Numbered from the stretch's first letter, positions 19,301 to 29,831 are shown. The stretch: 33,912 nt of DNA from Branchiostoma floridae (GCF_000003815.2 NC_049982.1:4847975-4881886), one strand, 5' to 3'. The notes: generated from the letters alone by a model not told the origin. Numbers and translations are program-made.

Positions 19301-20625
19301 AATGACCTGAAATTTGGTATAGATAGGCATTAGATACTTGGTAACAAGATTCAAGTAAAATTTTTGACATAAACAACTTTAAAATGATTAATTTTGGCAC
19401 TTTTCTGAGGGGAAATTTGTTTTCTTTTGGCCTCCTGACGTGACCTTCCGTGACCCCGCACAGAGCCACACCTGTGCGCGTCAGCCGGAGAGTTAATTGA
19501 ATCAAAGACCTAGCCAATCAGCGAAGAGGAGGCCAAAGGCTAATTAATATTCATAAGCGGGGCCTCATGATCCCGTATATAGCAGTGTTCCCGCCAGGGG
19601 GAGCAAAGCCCGCCTAAGGCTCTCGCATTTTAGACTATTCAGAAGGCTTTATATTGTATCAGTTCTTAGGGGCATATCTATGATAATCGCAGCAGTCACT
19701 TAACTTCTCTTCAGGTGTTTAGCGTAACACTGTTTCAGGTCAAACCGTCAAAGGCAACTAAAAACAAACTTTAACGTTACTGAGTTCAACAGTACTTATA
19801 ACTTGTTATCCGAAGTTGAAACGCTAGCGATGGTATTTTCGCTGCGCTGTTAGCTCCGTGCGACTGTTGTTGACGGTCTTATAACGGTATATTTTGCACC
19901 CCTGTACCCTGGTATGAGTAACATTTGGTATAGATAGGCATAATATAGTTGGTAAAATGATCCAAGTAAAATTTTTGGCATAAAGTACTGTAAAAGGCTT
20001 AATTACAACACTTTTTTCAGGGGAAATTGGTTTTCTTTCGTTCTCCATGCCGTGACCTTTCGGACGTTCACCCCACAGAGCCGACATCTGCACCTGCGTC
20101 TAGCCGGCAGGAAGGGTTAATTCAATTAATGGTTCAGCGAAGAGGAAAGCGAAGGCTAATTAATATTCATAAGCGGGACCACACAATACGTTAACTTGAA
20201 GACTCACCGTACAGACTTCTCGCCAGGATTATTTCAAAGCGTCGGACAGGGGTCCGGGGGCCGCCGAATGTCCCTGGCGGGGTCCAGGGGCAGGGCCACT
20301 GTGGGGGGGACCCAGGTGGGCGAAGCCCCCCCGGAAGCTCTTGCATTTTAGGCTATTGAGAAGGCTTCTTTTATCAGTTTTTTTAGGGCCATATCTACGA
20401 TAATCGTAGCAGTCACTTACTTCTCTTCAGCAGTTTGACTTTAAAATATTTCGGGTCAAAGCTTCAAAGACAACTAAAACCTCATAAACAACAAACTTTA
20501 CTTAGCTCAACAGTATACAAAAATATTGTACGGGTTGCCATCCTTAGTTGAAGCGCTTATTTATAGCGCTAGTATCTTCATTGCGCCGTTAGCCGCCGTG
20601 CGACTTTTGTTGACGGTCTGATATC
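19279..20625. repeat. Direct duplication of a 620-740 bp unit
   Basis: Copy 1 spans about 19279-19880 and copy 2 about 19902-20620. Both run from CTGTACCCTGGTAT through CTAATTAATATTCATAAGCGG and GCATTTTAG to TGTTGACGGTCT. Copy 1 has a CCAAT box (19514-19518) and TATATA (about 19576-19581), a promoter-like pairing lost in copy 2. Copy 2 has an extra GC-rich block (about 20240-20335). Confidence 0.75.
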
Positions 20626-22279
20626 CCTACGTCGCCGCCTCGCTGATATTCCCACGGACATGTTTCAAAAAAAATACCCAGCAAAAAACGCTGTTCTGCG
20701 TCAAATTCTATTCTATAAAACTCAGTGTTACAGTCTAAATATTTTGTAGAAGCACCGCTGTAGGAAAGAAGGTCCAAGCAATGTAAAACATCACGTAGCA
20801 TGAAGTTCGCTGTCAACTGGCACACAGCACATGACTGTTTGAAACTCTAAGTCTAATCAACAGCCGTGTTTGATTGATAGCCGGCGGTCCTATGATGAAG
20901 TCGGCGAAAGGTGCGTTAGTTAGAAAATCTGCGTTTAGTTTTGATACGTAATTATAAGTTAGACAGTGGCGAGAATGATTATTTTCTCATCAATATTTCT
21001 CTTCAGAATTATTTGAACTTAATTGTACATCTAAACAATTGGCTTACCTGTGCAATGTTTATATGATTAATGATCAGTGTACTGAAATCATGTGTAACGT
21101 ATGGCTCCTAGTCAATAGATCAGCATTTTCTCTATAGTGACCACCTGTCTATAGTGGCCACATTTCCTAGTGCTGTTGTTGTTTGGCATAAACTTTGAAC
21201 ATTTAAATCGTAAGTAACTTTAAACTGCCAGAGTTTCAGCCCAATAAAACACTCTCAGCGCCAGGGTATGAACAGACTGACCAGACAGACGAAAATAAAT
21301 CCTCGAACAAGGTTCAATCGTATCTTCCGGGTCTGGCAGGAAGTTGTTAAACTAAAATAAGAATAGGCTCGATGGTTGATTGCATACAAAGTAAAACAGT
21401 TTAACAGTTTTACAGCTTGAAGAAAACAAACGCTCCTACAGTACCTGCACCTGCTTGATAATTATTAAATCGTATGCCCTACTTGAATAAAAAAAGTTCA
21501 TTGCAATAATAAATGTACCTACATCACAAGGAGCTTATACTTTTTTAAACTTACACCTAGTTATCGTACTGAAAATTGTTAATGACATCACATGAATTCA
21601 TTCAACAATTTTCAGTCATGATGAAAATTTTCTGAATGGAAGGTGTGATTATTGTCATTTTCTGAAAAATAGAAGCAAGCTCTGTTTTTACCTGGAGTCA
21701 ATTCACAATACCAGTCCACTTTGGGGGATAATGTACTGTTAAGAGGATGTTCCATTTTTGCGCAGGGGTGATTTGGAACAGTCCAATGTTGCGTGGGAAG
21801 GGGTATGGCTGAAATATGCTGTATTTGCTCTTAAGCAAATGTCGGCCTTTCTAGTTTTATAATGTTTTCATAACAATCATGTTTTCAATGTAGTGGAAGT
21901 ACCAAGTTCAAAGTAGGGAAGTAGAAAGCAAAATGTTGTGAATTAGAGAGTTTAAAGTTCAAAGTAGACTAGTAAAAGTAAAATGTTCAAAGTAGGAGAA
22001 GTAAATGGTTCAAAGTTCATAGTAGTTTAGAATAAAGTTTAAAGAAGTTAAAAGTACTACCGTCAAAGTAGTGAAAGTACGATGTTTAATGTATTTACAT
22101 ATTACTGCCATTTGTCTTTGGCGTTCTCTAACAGATGTAGCAATCTTAATAGTAGCAATTTTAATGTCCCTTTTACATTATAAAAGCGTTACAATATACA
22201 TGTAGTACATACTAACATAGGTTTATTGTTTTCGTTGAATTGTGCAGCCAAGTTATAGAAGAATTCCGTTGTCTGATTA

Positions 22280-22285
22280 AATAAA
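22280..22285 (+). terminator. Poly(A) signal AATAAA of ZNF-3
   Basis: Context GATTAAATAAAACAAC, the same place in the unit as the other signals. Confidence 0.6.
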
Positions 22286-22559
22286 ACAACTCCAGAAGAA
22301 GAAGATTGCAGTATTTCATTCAATGATCTGATGATGTTATAGCTTGTAGAGGCAGTGAGAAAAAATGTTTTATTTGCAAAATAATGCCCGAAGTCTTATT
22401 GCCTGTACAGTCTCAAAGGCTAAGAGAAGTAAATAGTGTGATATATAAAACTAGTGTCTAAGCAGCTACATGTATTTGATACAATGTGTAGTATTGACGG
22501 GTTTGACTTCTTTGAAGGCAGTGGTTAATGAACGGTCCCGTGTTTTGTGCTTTTAGTTG

Positions 22560-22806
22560 AAATATAGTCTTTTGGTGATCTTTGGAAGCCACCGGAGGTT
22601 CATGTACAATAGATAGGCAATCAGGGAATAAAATCTGACCTCCCACCATGACTACTTCCGGGTCGTAGTGTCCAGACTTCCTGTACGCGAGGATACGCTT
22701 GGTTTGGTGTTCGGGGCCGTTTCTCGTCCTTGGAGAAGAAGTCCGCAATCATTCCGTAGCAAGTTCTAGTGTTTCATCAGGCATTCCTGTGTCAGCTAAG
22801 TTCCAG
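22560..22806 (+). promoter_or_regulatory. Promoter and non-coding exon 1 of ZNF-4
   Basis: The conserved core starts at CCACCGGAGG (about 22590). The TATA position next to it is degraded, and the stretch upstream (22350-22580) differs from the other units. A TATATAAAA at 22442-22450 is an alternative. uORF at 22648-22668, ETS-like sites ACTTCCGGG and GACTTCCTGT, donor TTCCAG|GTAAG with the intron from 22807. Confidence 0.58.
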
Positions 22807-23945
22807 GTAAGAAGACTTGAGTTGTGACTCGGTATTCAAAGATTTGTAGAACAGTGTAAAAGGAGAAGAAAGTTTCATAAATCTGAACACTCCACTCCGG
22901 CATTTTTCAGAGCTGGACTGTCATCAGGCCGTGAAACCTGCTTTTCTTCTGTGCAGCTGCGTAAGAATATATCGTAGTGGGGAGAAAGGAAATCATGTTA
23001 TAGATTTGGTGCTCGGTTGTGTTGTTTGGCTGTCAAAATGTGACTATTCAGGAGCTGGCCTTGTGAAAGTAAAAAATGTAAACAAGGGAGGGTCGATAAG
23101 GGTTTTTGGATTTTGTTAGATTGGAGGGGCAAAAATTGGCGCTTTGCCGCAATGACTTGTAAAATAGCTACGTATAGTGTTTTGAATCAACATTAAGAGA
23201 CCAGGTTCACGGTTGTTCATATGGTAAGGACTCCAGTTACCTGTCTTAGGTGTACCGTAAACCCCCATGTGCCCCTGAAAGTTGGCGCCCAATTCTCACA
23301 TCTGGATTCCATTGCCGCCCTGAAGCAAGAGGGGGGGGGGGGTGAATTTCACGGGAAGGTTCACTAACTGTTACAGTGTTACTCCTGAGACATGTACATC
23401 TTCACAGAACTACTCTCCAAGCAGAGGTTAGGCTCAAGCTTGGTTTGATAATCTTTTCATGTATTTTATGGCTGTCATTTTTGTCACATTCTATAGTTGC
23501 TTGGTGAACAATCGTAAGACCTGGCAAAATAGAAATTGTAGCAAAAACGCCCACGTTTGTGTAAAGATGTAAAAAATAAGTTAAGAGCCAGGCCTCTTCT
23601 TGGAGAGTACCGGAATTGCATACATTATATATATCTCACCCATCCCTAGACTTTTGAATTGTTTCTGCTTCATATCATAGCATTTCAGCTCTTTTTAATT
23701 GTTTTGTTTTTATGCACCATTTGAAATTTATATGGCCATGCTAGAGTATTAGTAAAAAAAAAAAACACTCCTATATGGGCCTTTATGTCCTGCGAGGGAC
23801 TTTGCTCTGTACTCCATAGATGTAGATGTAGATGTTGGTATCAATCTTGTGAATTGCAAAACACAGCCGACAAGATCGACAGAGAGGGCCGGATTGGCTC
23901 CTTCATTTGCCTCATGGTTGATGATCGTTTGTCTTTTATTTACAG
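22807..23945 (+). other. Intron 1 of ZNF-4 (type A, no LINE)
   Basis: Nearly identical to the ZNF-1 intron and the empty-site reference for its LINE (the insertion point corresponds to about 23229). Contains TTGGCGCC, a run of about 12 G at about 23331-23342 and the acceptor TTTTATTTACAG ending at 23945. No coding region seen. Confidence 0.7.
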
Positions 23946-23968
23946 AAGTTGATCCAGATATTGTTGAC

Positions 23969-25066
23969 ATGGCAACAACAGACAGCATGCAGGGTTTGGA
24001 TGACGTCAGGAGAGGAGCAGCAGGGGGTTCTGCCGACAGTGTTCTCACCTGGCAAGGAGACAGACGTGAGGAGTCTGGGGAGGAGTCCGGCAGGAGGGAC
24101 AAAGGTGTGAGAGTGTACAGGTGTGAGGAGTGCAGCAAGGAGTTCAGTAAGCTGAGTAATCTTAAGAGGCACATGCGCACTCACACAGGGGAGAAATCCT
24201 ACAGGTGTGACGAGTGCAGCAGGCAGTTCAGTCAGCTGGGTGATCTGAAGACACACTTGCGCACTCACACAGGGGAGAAGCCTTACAGGTGTGAGGAGTG
24301 CAGCAAGCAATTCAGTAGGCTGGGTCATCTGAAGAGTCACATGCGCACTCACACAGGGGAGAAACCCTACATGTGTGAGGAGTGCAGCAGGCAGTTCAGT
24401 AGGCTGGATAGTCTGAAGAGTCACATACGGACTCACACAGGGGAGAAACCCTACAGGTGTGAGGAGTGCAGCAAGCAGTTCTGTAGGCTGGATAGTCTGA
24501 ATACTCACATACGGACTCACACTGGGGAGAAACCCTACAGGTGTGAGGAGTGCAACAGGCAGTTCAGTAAGCTTAGTGATTTCAAAAGACACATGCGGGC
24601 TCACACAGGGGAGAAACCCTACAGGTGTGAGGAGTGCAGCAAGCAGTTCAGTAAGCTGAGTAATCTGAAGAGGCACATGCGCACTCACACAGGTGAGAAA
24701 TCCTACAGGTGTGACAAGTGCAGCAGGCAGTTCAGTCAGCTGGGTGATCTGAAGACACACTTGCGCACTCACACAGGGGAGAAGCCTTACAGGTGTGAGG
24801 AGTGCAGCAAGCAGTACAGTAGGCTGGGTCATCTGAAGAGTCACATGCGCACTCACACAGGGGAGAAACCCTACATGTGTGAGGAGTGCAGCAGGCAGTT
24901 CAGTAGGCTGGATAGTCTGAAGAGTCACATACGGACTCACACAGGGGAGAAACCCTACAGGTGTGAGGAGTGCAGCAAGCAGTTCAGTAGGCTGGATAGT
25001 CTGAATACTCACATACGGACTCACACTGGGGAGAAACCCTACAGGTGTGAGGAGTTCAACAGGTAG
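23969..25066 (+). CDS. ZNF-4: C2H2 zinc-finger protein, 11 fingers before a stop, 365 aa
   Basis: ATG at 23969 ([12 protein letters not shown]). Eleven fingers repeat the same six-finger order as ZNF-1. Helix residues (-1,2,3,6): KSNR QGDT RGHS RDSS RDST KSDR KSNR QGDT RGHS RDSS RDST. Finger 1 has E for the usual Q before the first F. Finger 5 has C for the S after F, and finger 9 has Y for F. Finger 12 is broken by two changes within 15 bp: the second cysteine is Phe (TTC for TGC) and the following Gln codon is TAG (25064-25066). The rest of the array stays open in the same frame. Without that stop this would be the longest array of the window (21 fingers). Confidence 0.82.
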   Translation: MATTDSMQGLDDVRRGAAGGSADSVLTWQGDRREESGEESGRRDKGVRVYRCEECSKEFSKLSNLKRHMRTHTGEKSYRCDECSRQFSQLGDLKTHLRTHTGEKPYRCEECSKQFSRLGHLKSHMRTHTGEKPYMCEECSRQFSRLDSLKSHIRTHTGEKPYRCEECSKQFCRLDSLNTHIRTHTGEKPYRCEECNRQFSKLSDFKRHMRAHTGEKPYRCEECSKQFSKLSNLKRHMRTHTGEKSYRCDKCSRQFSQLGDLKTHLRTHTGEKPYRCEECSKQYSRLGHLKSHMRTHTGEKPYMCEECSRQFSRLDSLKSHIRTHTGEKPYRCEECSKQFSRLDSLNTHIRTHTGEKPYRCEEFNR

Positions 25067-25900
25067 TTCAGTAAGCTTAGTGATTTCAAAAGACACATGC
25101 GGGCTCACACAGGGGAGAAACCCTACAGGTGTGAGGAGTGCAGCAAGCAGTTCAGTAAGCTGAGTAATCTGAAGAGGCACATGCGGACTCACACAGGGGA
25201 GAAACTATACAGATGTGAGGAGTGCAGCAGGCAGTTCAGTCAGCTTGGTGATCTGAAGAGGCACATACGCACTCACACAGGGGAGAAACTCTATAGGTGT
25301 GAGGAGTGCAGCAGGCAGTTCAGTAAGCTCAGTAATCTGGAGAGGCACATGCGGACTCACACAGGTGAGAAACCTTACAGGTGTGAGGAATGCAGTAGGC
25401 AGTTCAGTCGGCTGGGTGATCTGAAGAAACACATGCGGTCTCACACAGGGGAGAAACCCTACAGGTGTGAGGAATGCAGCAGGCAATTCAGTCAGCAGAG
25501 TAGTCTAGAGAAACATGTGCGCACTCACACTGGTGAAAAACCTTACCAGTGTGAGGCATGCAGCAGGCACTTCAGTGAGCTTGGTTCTCTTAAGAGACAT
25601 ATGCGCACTCACACAGGAGAGAAACCGTACAGGTGTGAGGAGTGCAGCAGGCAGTTTAGTCATCTGGGTGATCTGAAGTCTCACATGCGAACTCACACAG
25701 GGGAGAAACACTACAGGTGTGAGGAGTGCAGCAGGCAGTTTAGTCATCTGGGTGATCTGAAGTCTCACATGCGAACTCACACAGGGAAGAAACCCTACAG
25801 GTGTGAGGAGTGCAGCAGGCAGTTTAGTCAGCTGAGTGATCTGAAGAGACAAATGCACACTCTCCCTGGAAAAACTGAAGGTGTAAGTTCTGTGAACTAG
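25067..25900 (+). pseudogene. ZNF-4 3' array after the in-frame stop, 9 fingers
   Basis: In the same frame as the upstream part, 277 codons: the end of broken finger 12, then fingers KSNR QGDR KSNR RGDK QSSK EGSR HGDS HGDS QSDR and the tail [10 protein letters not shown]. Fingers 19 and 20 are near-identical neighbours. The last finger has lost both histidines (RQMHTL), so it cannot bind zinc normally. Apart from the last finger the array looks intact. It would be translated only by readthrough or by internal initiation at the Met codon at 25097. Confidence 0.72.
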
Positions 25901-26521
25901 GAAGTCTGAAGAGAGGTGTACTCACATGAACCCTACATGTGTTAAAGGAATACAGCAGGGATTGCAATAGGCAAGATAGGAAGAAGGTACACTGAAGGAA
26001 CACAAACAGCCATGACAGTCAAACATGGCAGTTTAGTACAGTCATGTCAAGTCTAATTGAGATCAAAATAAACAAACAAGGCGGTAATCAGATCTTACAC
26101 AAGTTACAGACCAGAGCACTATAGCCAGCAAGTAGTTTGTGCTCACAACTATTGCCATCATTGATATTCAGCTAAAAATGAGTGTAGAAATGTTAAAATC
26201 ATACAAAGGTTGGATATGTAGACTACCAGGAAACAACAAGAGGTTCGAGGAGAGTATTTTCACTTTTTTTGCTTCAAAGAATCTTTTGTGTGTTTTTTTT
26301 TAATCTCTACAGTTGATAGTCCTAAATTTGTGTTATTTTTTTAAGTTTACATATACATGTAACATTAACATGCTTCCCAAGTGGTTCAGAGTAGTGAATA
26401 TAAAGTTCAAAGTTGTGAAGTAGAGAGTTTAAAGTTCAAAGTAGATGTAAATAGAAGGAATAAATGGAAGTAGTAGAAGTAAATGGTTTAAAGTTCATAG
26501 TACTTTAGAACAAAGTTTAAA

Positions 26522-26551
26522 CAAGGACGTTATCTCATATAACGTCCTTGG
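26522..26551. repeat. 30-bp micro-hairpin insertion with 6-bp duplication
   Basis: CAAGGACGTTAT pairs perfectly with ATAACGTCCTTG across a 5-nt loop, flanked by TTTAAA on both sides (26516-26521 and 26552-26557). The ZNF-3 tail has a single uninterrupted AAAGTTTAAAGAAGTT at the equivalent place (about 22030). Confidence 0.7.
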
Positions 26552-26769
26552 TTTAAAGTAGTTCAAAGTACAACGTTCAAAATAGTGAAAGTACAATGTA
26601 TTTACTGGTATTTGTGTTTGGAGTTCTCTAACAGATGTAGCAAGTTTAATAGTTAAATATTTTCTATGTGTTTTCATATTATAAAATTAAAAGTGTTACA
26701 ATTACATATATTTCTTGTTTTCGTTGAGTTATTGCAACCAAGTTATAGAAGAATGTCACTGTCAGATGA

Positions 26770-26775
26770 AATAAA
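26770..26775 (+). terminator. Poly(A) signal AATAAA of ZNF-4
   Basis: Context GATGAAATAAAAACAACC, as in the other units. Confidence 0.6.
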
Positions 26776-26864
26776 AACAACCCCAGAGGATGAAGGTTGC
26801 GTTCAATGATGTGATGATGTTACAGCTTGTAAAAAGTATATTCAGTTGTGCTTGTTTCATGTGG

Positions 26865-27148
26865 CCAGTCAATAATTGTGTATTCAACGGAAGTAATTTT
26901 ATGAGTTATTCATTAAATTCGATGCCGTGACTGTAAAAGACGGCGCCCCATAAACAGTGTGTGGTGTGTTACAGTGTTTGCATCTTAGTAGAGTAGAGTA
27001 GAGTAGTAGAGTAGAGTTTCTTCGGCCAGGTAGGAAACGGCTGGTTCCATTTTAGGCCGCTCTTCACTTCTACGTCACAGTCAAATCTTGGAGAGGGGCT
27101 ACAAAGTACTAAGTAGTTTAATGCAGAAACTAGTGTTTCTGACTCATC
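26865..27148. repeat. Unit-specific DNA upstream of ZNF-5, with GTAGA minisatellite
   Basis: About 280 bp replace the sequence normally found between the poly(A) site and the promoter core. They include a (GTAGA)n tract at about 26988-27016. No coding region, and origin unknown. Confidence 0.55.
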
Positions 27149-27373
27149 TATAAGGTCACAGTTGGGTCATGTACAATATATGGGTAATCGGGGAATAAAA
27201 TCTGACCTCCATCCTTGACTACTTCCGGGTCGTAGAGTCCCGACTTCCTGTTCGTGAAGATACGCTTGGCTTGGTGTTTGGGGCCGTTTCTTGTCCGTGG
27301 AAAAGGAGTCCGCATTCATTCCGTAGCGAGTTCCAGTGTTTCATCAGGCATCCCTGTGACAACTACGTTCCAG
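27149..27373 (+). promoter_or_regulatory. Promoter and non-coding exon 1 of ZNF-5
   Basis: TATAAG (27149-27154) before GGTCACAG, ACTTCCGGG, GACTTCCTGT and donor TTCCAG|GTAACA (intron from 27374). This is the weakest donor of the set. The uORF start is TTG instead of ATG, so the uORF is lost while the ETS-like site is kept. Confidence 0.6.
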
Positions 27374-28480
27374 GTAACACTTGACTTAACTTACTTGTGA
27401 CTCGGTATTTAAAGATTTGTAGAACAGTGTATGGAGGGGAAAAAAGTTCGTGATTATGAGCGACGCCACGCCGGCGTGCATAAATTACTTTCTCTCTCAT
27501 CGGGTCTTGAAACCTACTTTTCTTCTGTGCAGCTGCGTAAAGCATATCGTAGTAGGTAAAAAGAAAAATGTTATGAATTTGATGCTTGGTTTTGTTGTTT
27601 GGCTGTCAAAATTATGCAGGAGCTGGCCTTGGGAAAGTACAAAAATGTAAAGAGGGGAGGGTCAATAGGGGTTTTTGGATGTTGTTGGATTCGAGGGGTA
27701 AAAGTTGACGCTTTGTTGTAATGACTTGCACAATAAGTACATACAATGTTTTGAATCAATATTCAGTGACAAGGTTAACCGTTGATCATATGGTAAGGCA
27801 AGGAGGTTTCAACCTCCTTGGGTAAAGGACTCCAGTTACCTGTCTTAGTTAGGTGTACTGCAAACCCCTGCGTGCGCCCTGACCCCGAAAGTTGGCGCCC
27901 AATTCTCCCAGTGGGGGAGGGTGTGAGTTTCACGGGACGGTTCACTAACTGTTCCAGTGTTGCTCCAGAGACATGTAGACCTTCATAGAACCTACTTTCC
28001 AAGCAGACGTTAGTTTGAGCCTTGTTTTGATAATCTTTTTCATCTATTTTTTGGCTGTCATTTTGTCACATTTTTTTGTTTGCTAAACATAGAACCTGAC
28101 AAAATAGAAATTGCTGCAAAAACGCCTATGTTTGTCCTAAGATGTCAAAATAAAGTTAAGAGCCTGGCCTCTTTTTGGAGAGTACCGGAATTGCTTACAT
28201 TATATATCACACCTATTCTTAACAGCATTTCAGCTCTATTTGATTGTTTTGTTTTCATGCACAATTTGAAACTTTTGTGGCCATGCTAGAGTAAAAAAAA
28301 AACACTCCTATATGAGTGTTATGTACTGCAAGGGGCTTTGCTCCATACTCCATAGATGTAGATGTTGGTATCAATCTTGTAAATTGCAAAGCGCAGCCGA
28401 CAAGATTGACAGAGAGGACCGGATTGGCTCCTTCATTTACCTCATGGTTGATAATCGTTTGTCTTGTCCTATGTTTGCAG
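27374..28480 (+). other. Intron 1 of ZNF-5 (type A)
   Basis: Carries a 22-bp micro-hairpin (27799-27820) at the same spot where the LINE entered ZNF-1. Lacks the G run. Acceptor TATGTTTGCAG ends at 28480, in a stretch nearly identical to ZNF-1. Nothing coding seen. Confidence 0.66.
27799..27820. repeat. 22-bp micro-hairpin insertion
   Basis: CAAGGAGGTT and AACCTCCTTG form a perfect 10-bp stem with a 2-nt loop. Flanks are GGTAAGG (27792-27798) and GGTAAAGG (27821-27828), a near-perfect duplication. The other units have a single GGTAAGGACTCC here. The stem begins CAAGGA like the one at 26522. Confidence 0.7.
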
Positions 28481-28503
28481 AAGTTGATCCAGATATTGTT
28501 GAC

Positions 28504-29505
28504 ATGGCAACAGCAGACAGCATGCAGGGTTTGGATGACGTCAGGAGAGGAGCAGCAGGGGGTTCTGCCGACAGTGTTCTCACCTGGCAAGGAGACAGAC
28601 GTGAGGAGTCTGGGGAGGAGTCCGGTAGGAGAGACAAAGGTGTGAGAGTGCACAGGTGTGAGGAGTGCAGCAAGCAGTTCAGTAAGCTGAGTAATCTGAA
28701 GAGGCACATGCGCACTCACACAGGGGAGAAATCCTACAGGTGTGAGGAGTGCTGTAGGCAGTTCAGTCAGCTGAGTGCTCTGAAGACTCACATGCGGACT
28801 CACACAGGGGAGAAACCTTACAGGTGTGAGGAGTGCAGGAGGCAGTTCAGTCGGATGGGTGATCTGAAGTCTCACATGCGGACTCACAGTGGACAGAAAC
28901 CTTACAAGTGTGAGGTGTGTACCAGACAGTTCAGTGAGCTGGGTGCTCTGAGGACTCACATGCGGACTCACACAGGGAAGAAACCCTACAGATGTGAGGA
29001 GTGCAGCAGGCAGTTCAGTCAGCTGGGTCATCTGACGACTCACATGAGGACTCACACAGGGGAGAAACCCTACAAGTGTGAGGAGTGCTGTAGGCAGTTC
29101 AGTGTGCTAAGTAATCTGAAGACTCACATGCGGGCTCACACAGGTGAGAAACCCTACAGGTGTGAGGAGTGCAGCAGGCAGTTCAGTCAGCTGAGTGTTT
29201 TGAAGAGGCACATGCAGACTCACACAGAGGAGAAACCCTACAGGTGTGAGGATTGCAGCAGGCAGTTCAATACACTTAGTAGTTTGAAGAGACACATGCG
29301 GACTCATACAAAGGAGAAACCTTACAGGTGTGAGGAGTGTAGCAGGCAGTTCAGTCAGTCGGGCAATCTTAAGACTCACATGCGGACTCACACCGGAGAG
29401 AAACCCTACAGGTGTGAGGAGTGCAGCAGGCAGTTCAGTCAGCATGGTGATCTCAAGAAACACATGCATACTCACAGTCACAGGGGAGAAACCCTACAGG
29501 TGTGA
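28504..29505 (+). CDS. ZNF-5: C2H2 zinc-finger protein, 10 fingers before a frameshift, 333 aa
   Basis: ATG at 28504 is the first in the exon. The N-terminus and finger 1 match ZNF-1. Ten fingers with helix residues (-1,2,3,6): KSNR QSAT RGDS EGAT QGHT VSNT QSVR TSSR QGNT QGDK. Linkers vary more than elsewhere (SGQKP, TGKKP, TEEKP, TKEKP). After finger 10 the linker region reads CTCACAGTCACAGGGG, 4 bp longer than the family form. The frame shifts and the protein ends RGETLQV, as in ZNF-3. Two more fingers lie out of frame. Predicted nuclear DNA-binding protein. Confidence 0.84.
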   Translation: MATADSMQGLDDVRRGAAGGSADSVLTWQGDRREESGEESGRRDKGVRVHRCEECSKQFSKLSNLKRHMRTHTGEKSYRCEECCRQFSQLSALKTHMRTHTGEKPYRCEECRRQFSRMGDLKSHMRTHSGQKPYKCEVCTRQFSELGALRTHMRTHTGKKPYRCEECSRQFSQLGHLTTHMRTHTGEKPYKCEECCRQFSVLSNLKTHMRAHTGEKPYRCEECSRQFSQLSVLKRHMQTHTEEKPYRCEDCSRQFNTLSSLKRHMRTHTKEKPYRCEECSRQFSQSGNLKTHMRTHTGEKPYRCEECSRQFSQHGDLKKHMHTHSHRGETLQV

Positions 29506-29698
29506 GGAGTGTAGCAGGCAGTTCAGGCACCTGGGTGCCCTGAAGATACATATGAGGACTCACACCGGGGAGAAACTTTACAGATGTGAGGAATGCAGCA
29601 GGCAGTTCAGTGAGCTGGGTAATCTGAAGAAACACATGCAGACTCACACTGGAAAAACTGAATGTGTAAGGGACGGAACAGAGAGTTCTGTGAACTAG
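29483..29698 (+). pseudogene. ZNF-5 last two fingers, out of frame
   Basis: Seventy-one codons plus stop in the frame lost by the shift: fingers with helix HGAI and EGNK and the tail GKTECVRDGTESSVN. The first of them is the counterpart of the stranded finger of ZNF-3. Confidence 0.74.
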
Positions 29699-29831
29699 GA
29701 AGTCTGAAGAGACATGTACTCAGATGAAACCTACATGCGTTAAAGGAATACAGCAAGAAGTATGATAGGGAAGACAGGAAGAACCACAGTGCACTCTCAC
29801 TAGTGAGGTAACACAATGGGTTACTGGTTAA

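Larger units (their letters stand above)
18540..21817. mobile_element. Large non-autonomous element with tandem repeats, about 3.3 kb
   Basis: No other unit has this stretch. The left edge ATATTTCAGCCATACC (18540-18555) and right edge GGTATGGCTGAAATAT (21802-21817) are perfect 16-bp inverted repeats. The left end is itself part of a palindrome (TATTTCAGCCATACC, ATA, GGTATGGTGAAATA). Inside are (TTTC)n at about 18589, 163-bp tandem repeats, and two copies of a 620-740 bp unit. No long open frame is present. About 40 bp between 21817 and resumed homology are unexplained, so the right edge is uncertain and no target duplication could be fixed. Confidence 0.55.
17763..22285 (+). other. 3' region of ZNF-3, with a 3.3-kb insertion
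   Basis: 17763-18540 is nearly identical to the ZNF-0 tail, beginning with finger remnants (about 17760-17930). The 18540-21817 element interrupts it. Homology to the other tails resumes at about 21860, through the TTCAAAGTAG repeat (21900-22080), to AATAAA. The open frame at 18010-18420 is shared with ZNF-0 but is broken in the other units. Confidence 0.68.
25901..26775 (+). other. 3' region of ZNF-4
   Basis: The shortest tail. Finger remnants at about 25898-26010, then a diverged stretch, then the TTCAAAG-type repeat at about 26395-26600 holding a 30-bp micro-hairpin (26522-26551), and AATAAA. Nothing coding. Confidence 0.68.

Noticed and set aside
18743-19517. Antisense frames of 146 and 205 codons with internal repeats
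   Set aside because: They follow the 163-bp tandem repeat, and the frame is not conserved across the copies. No domain seen.
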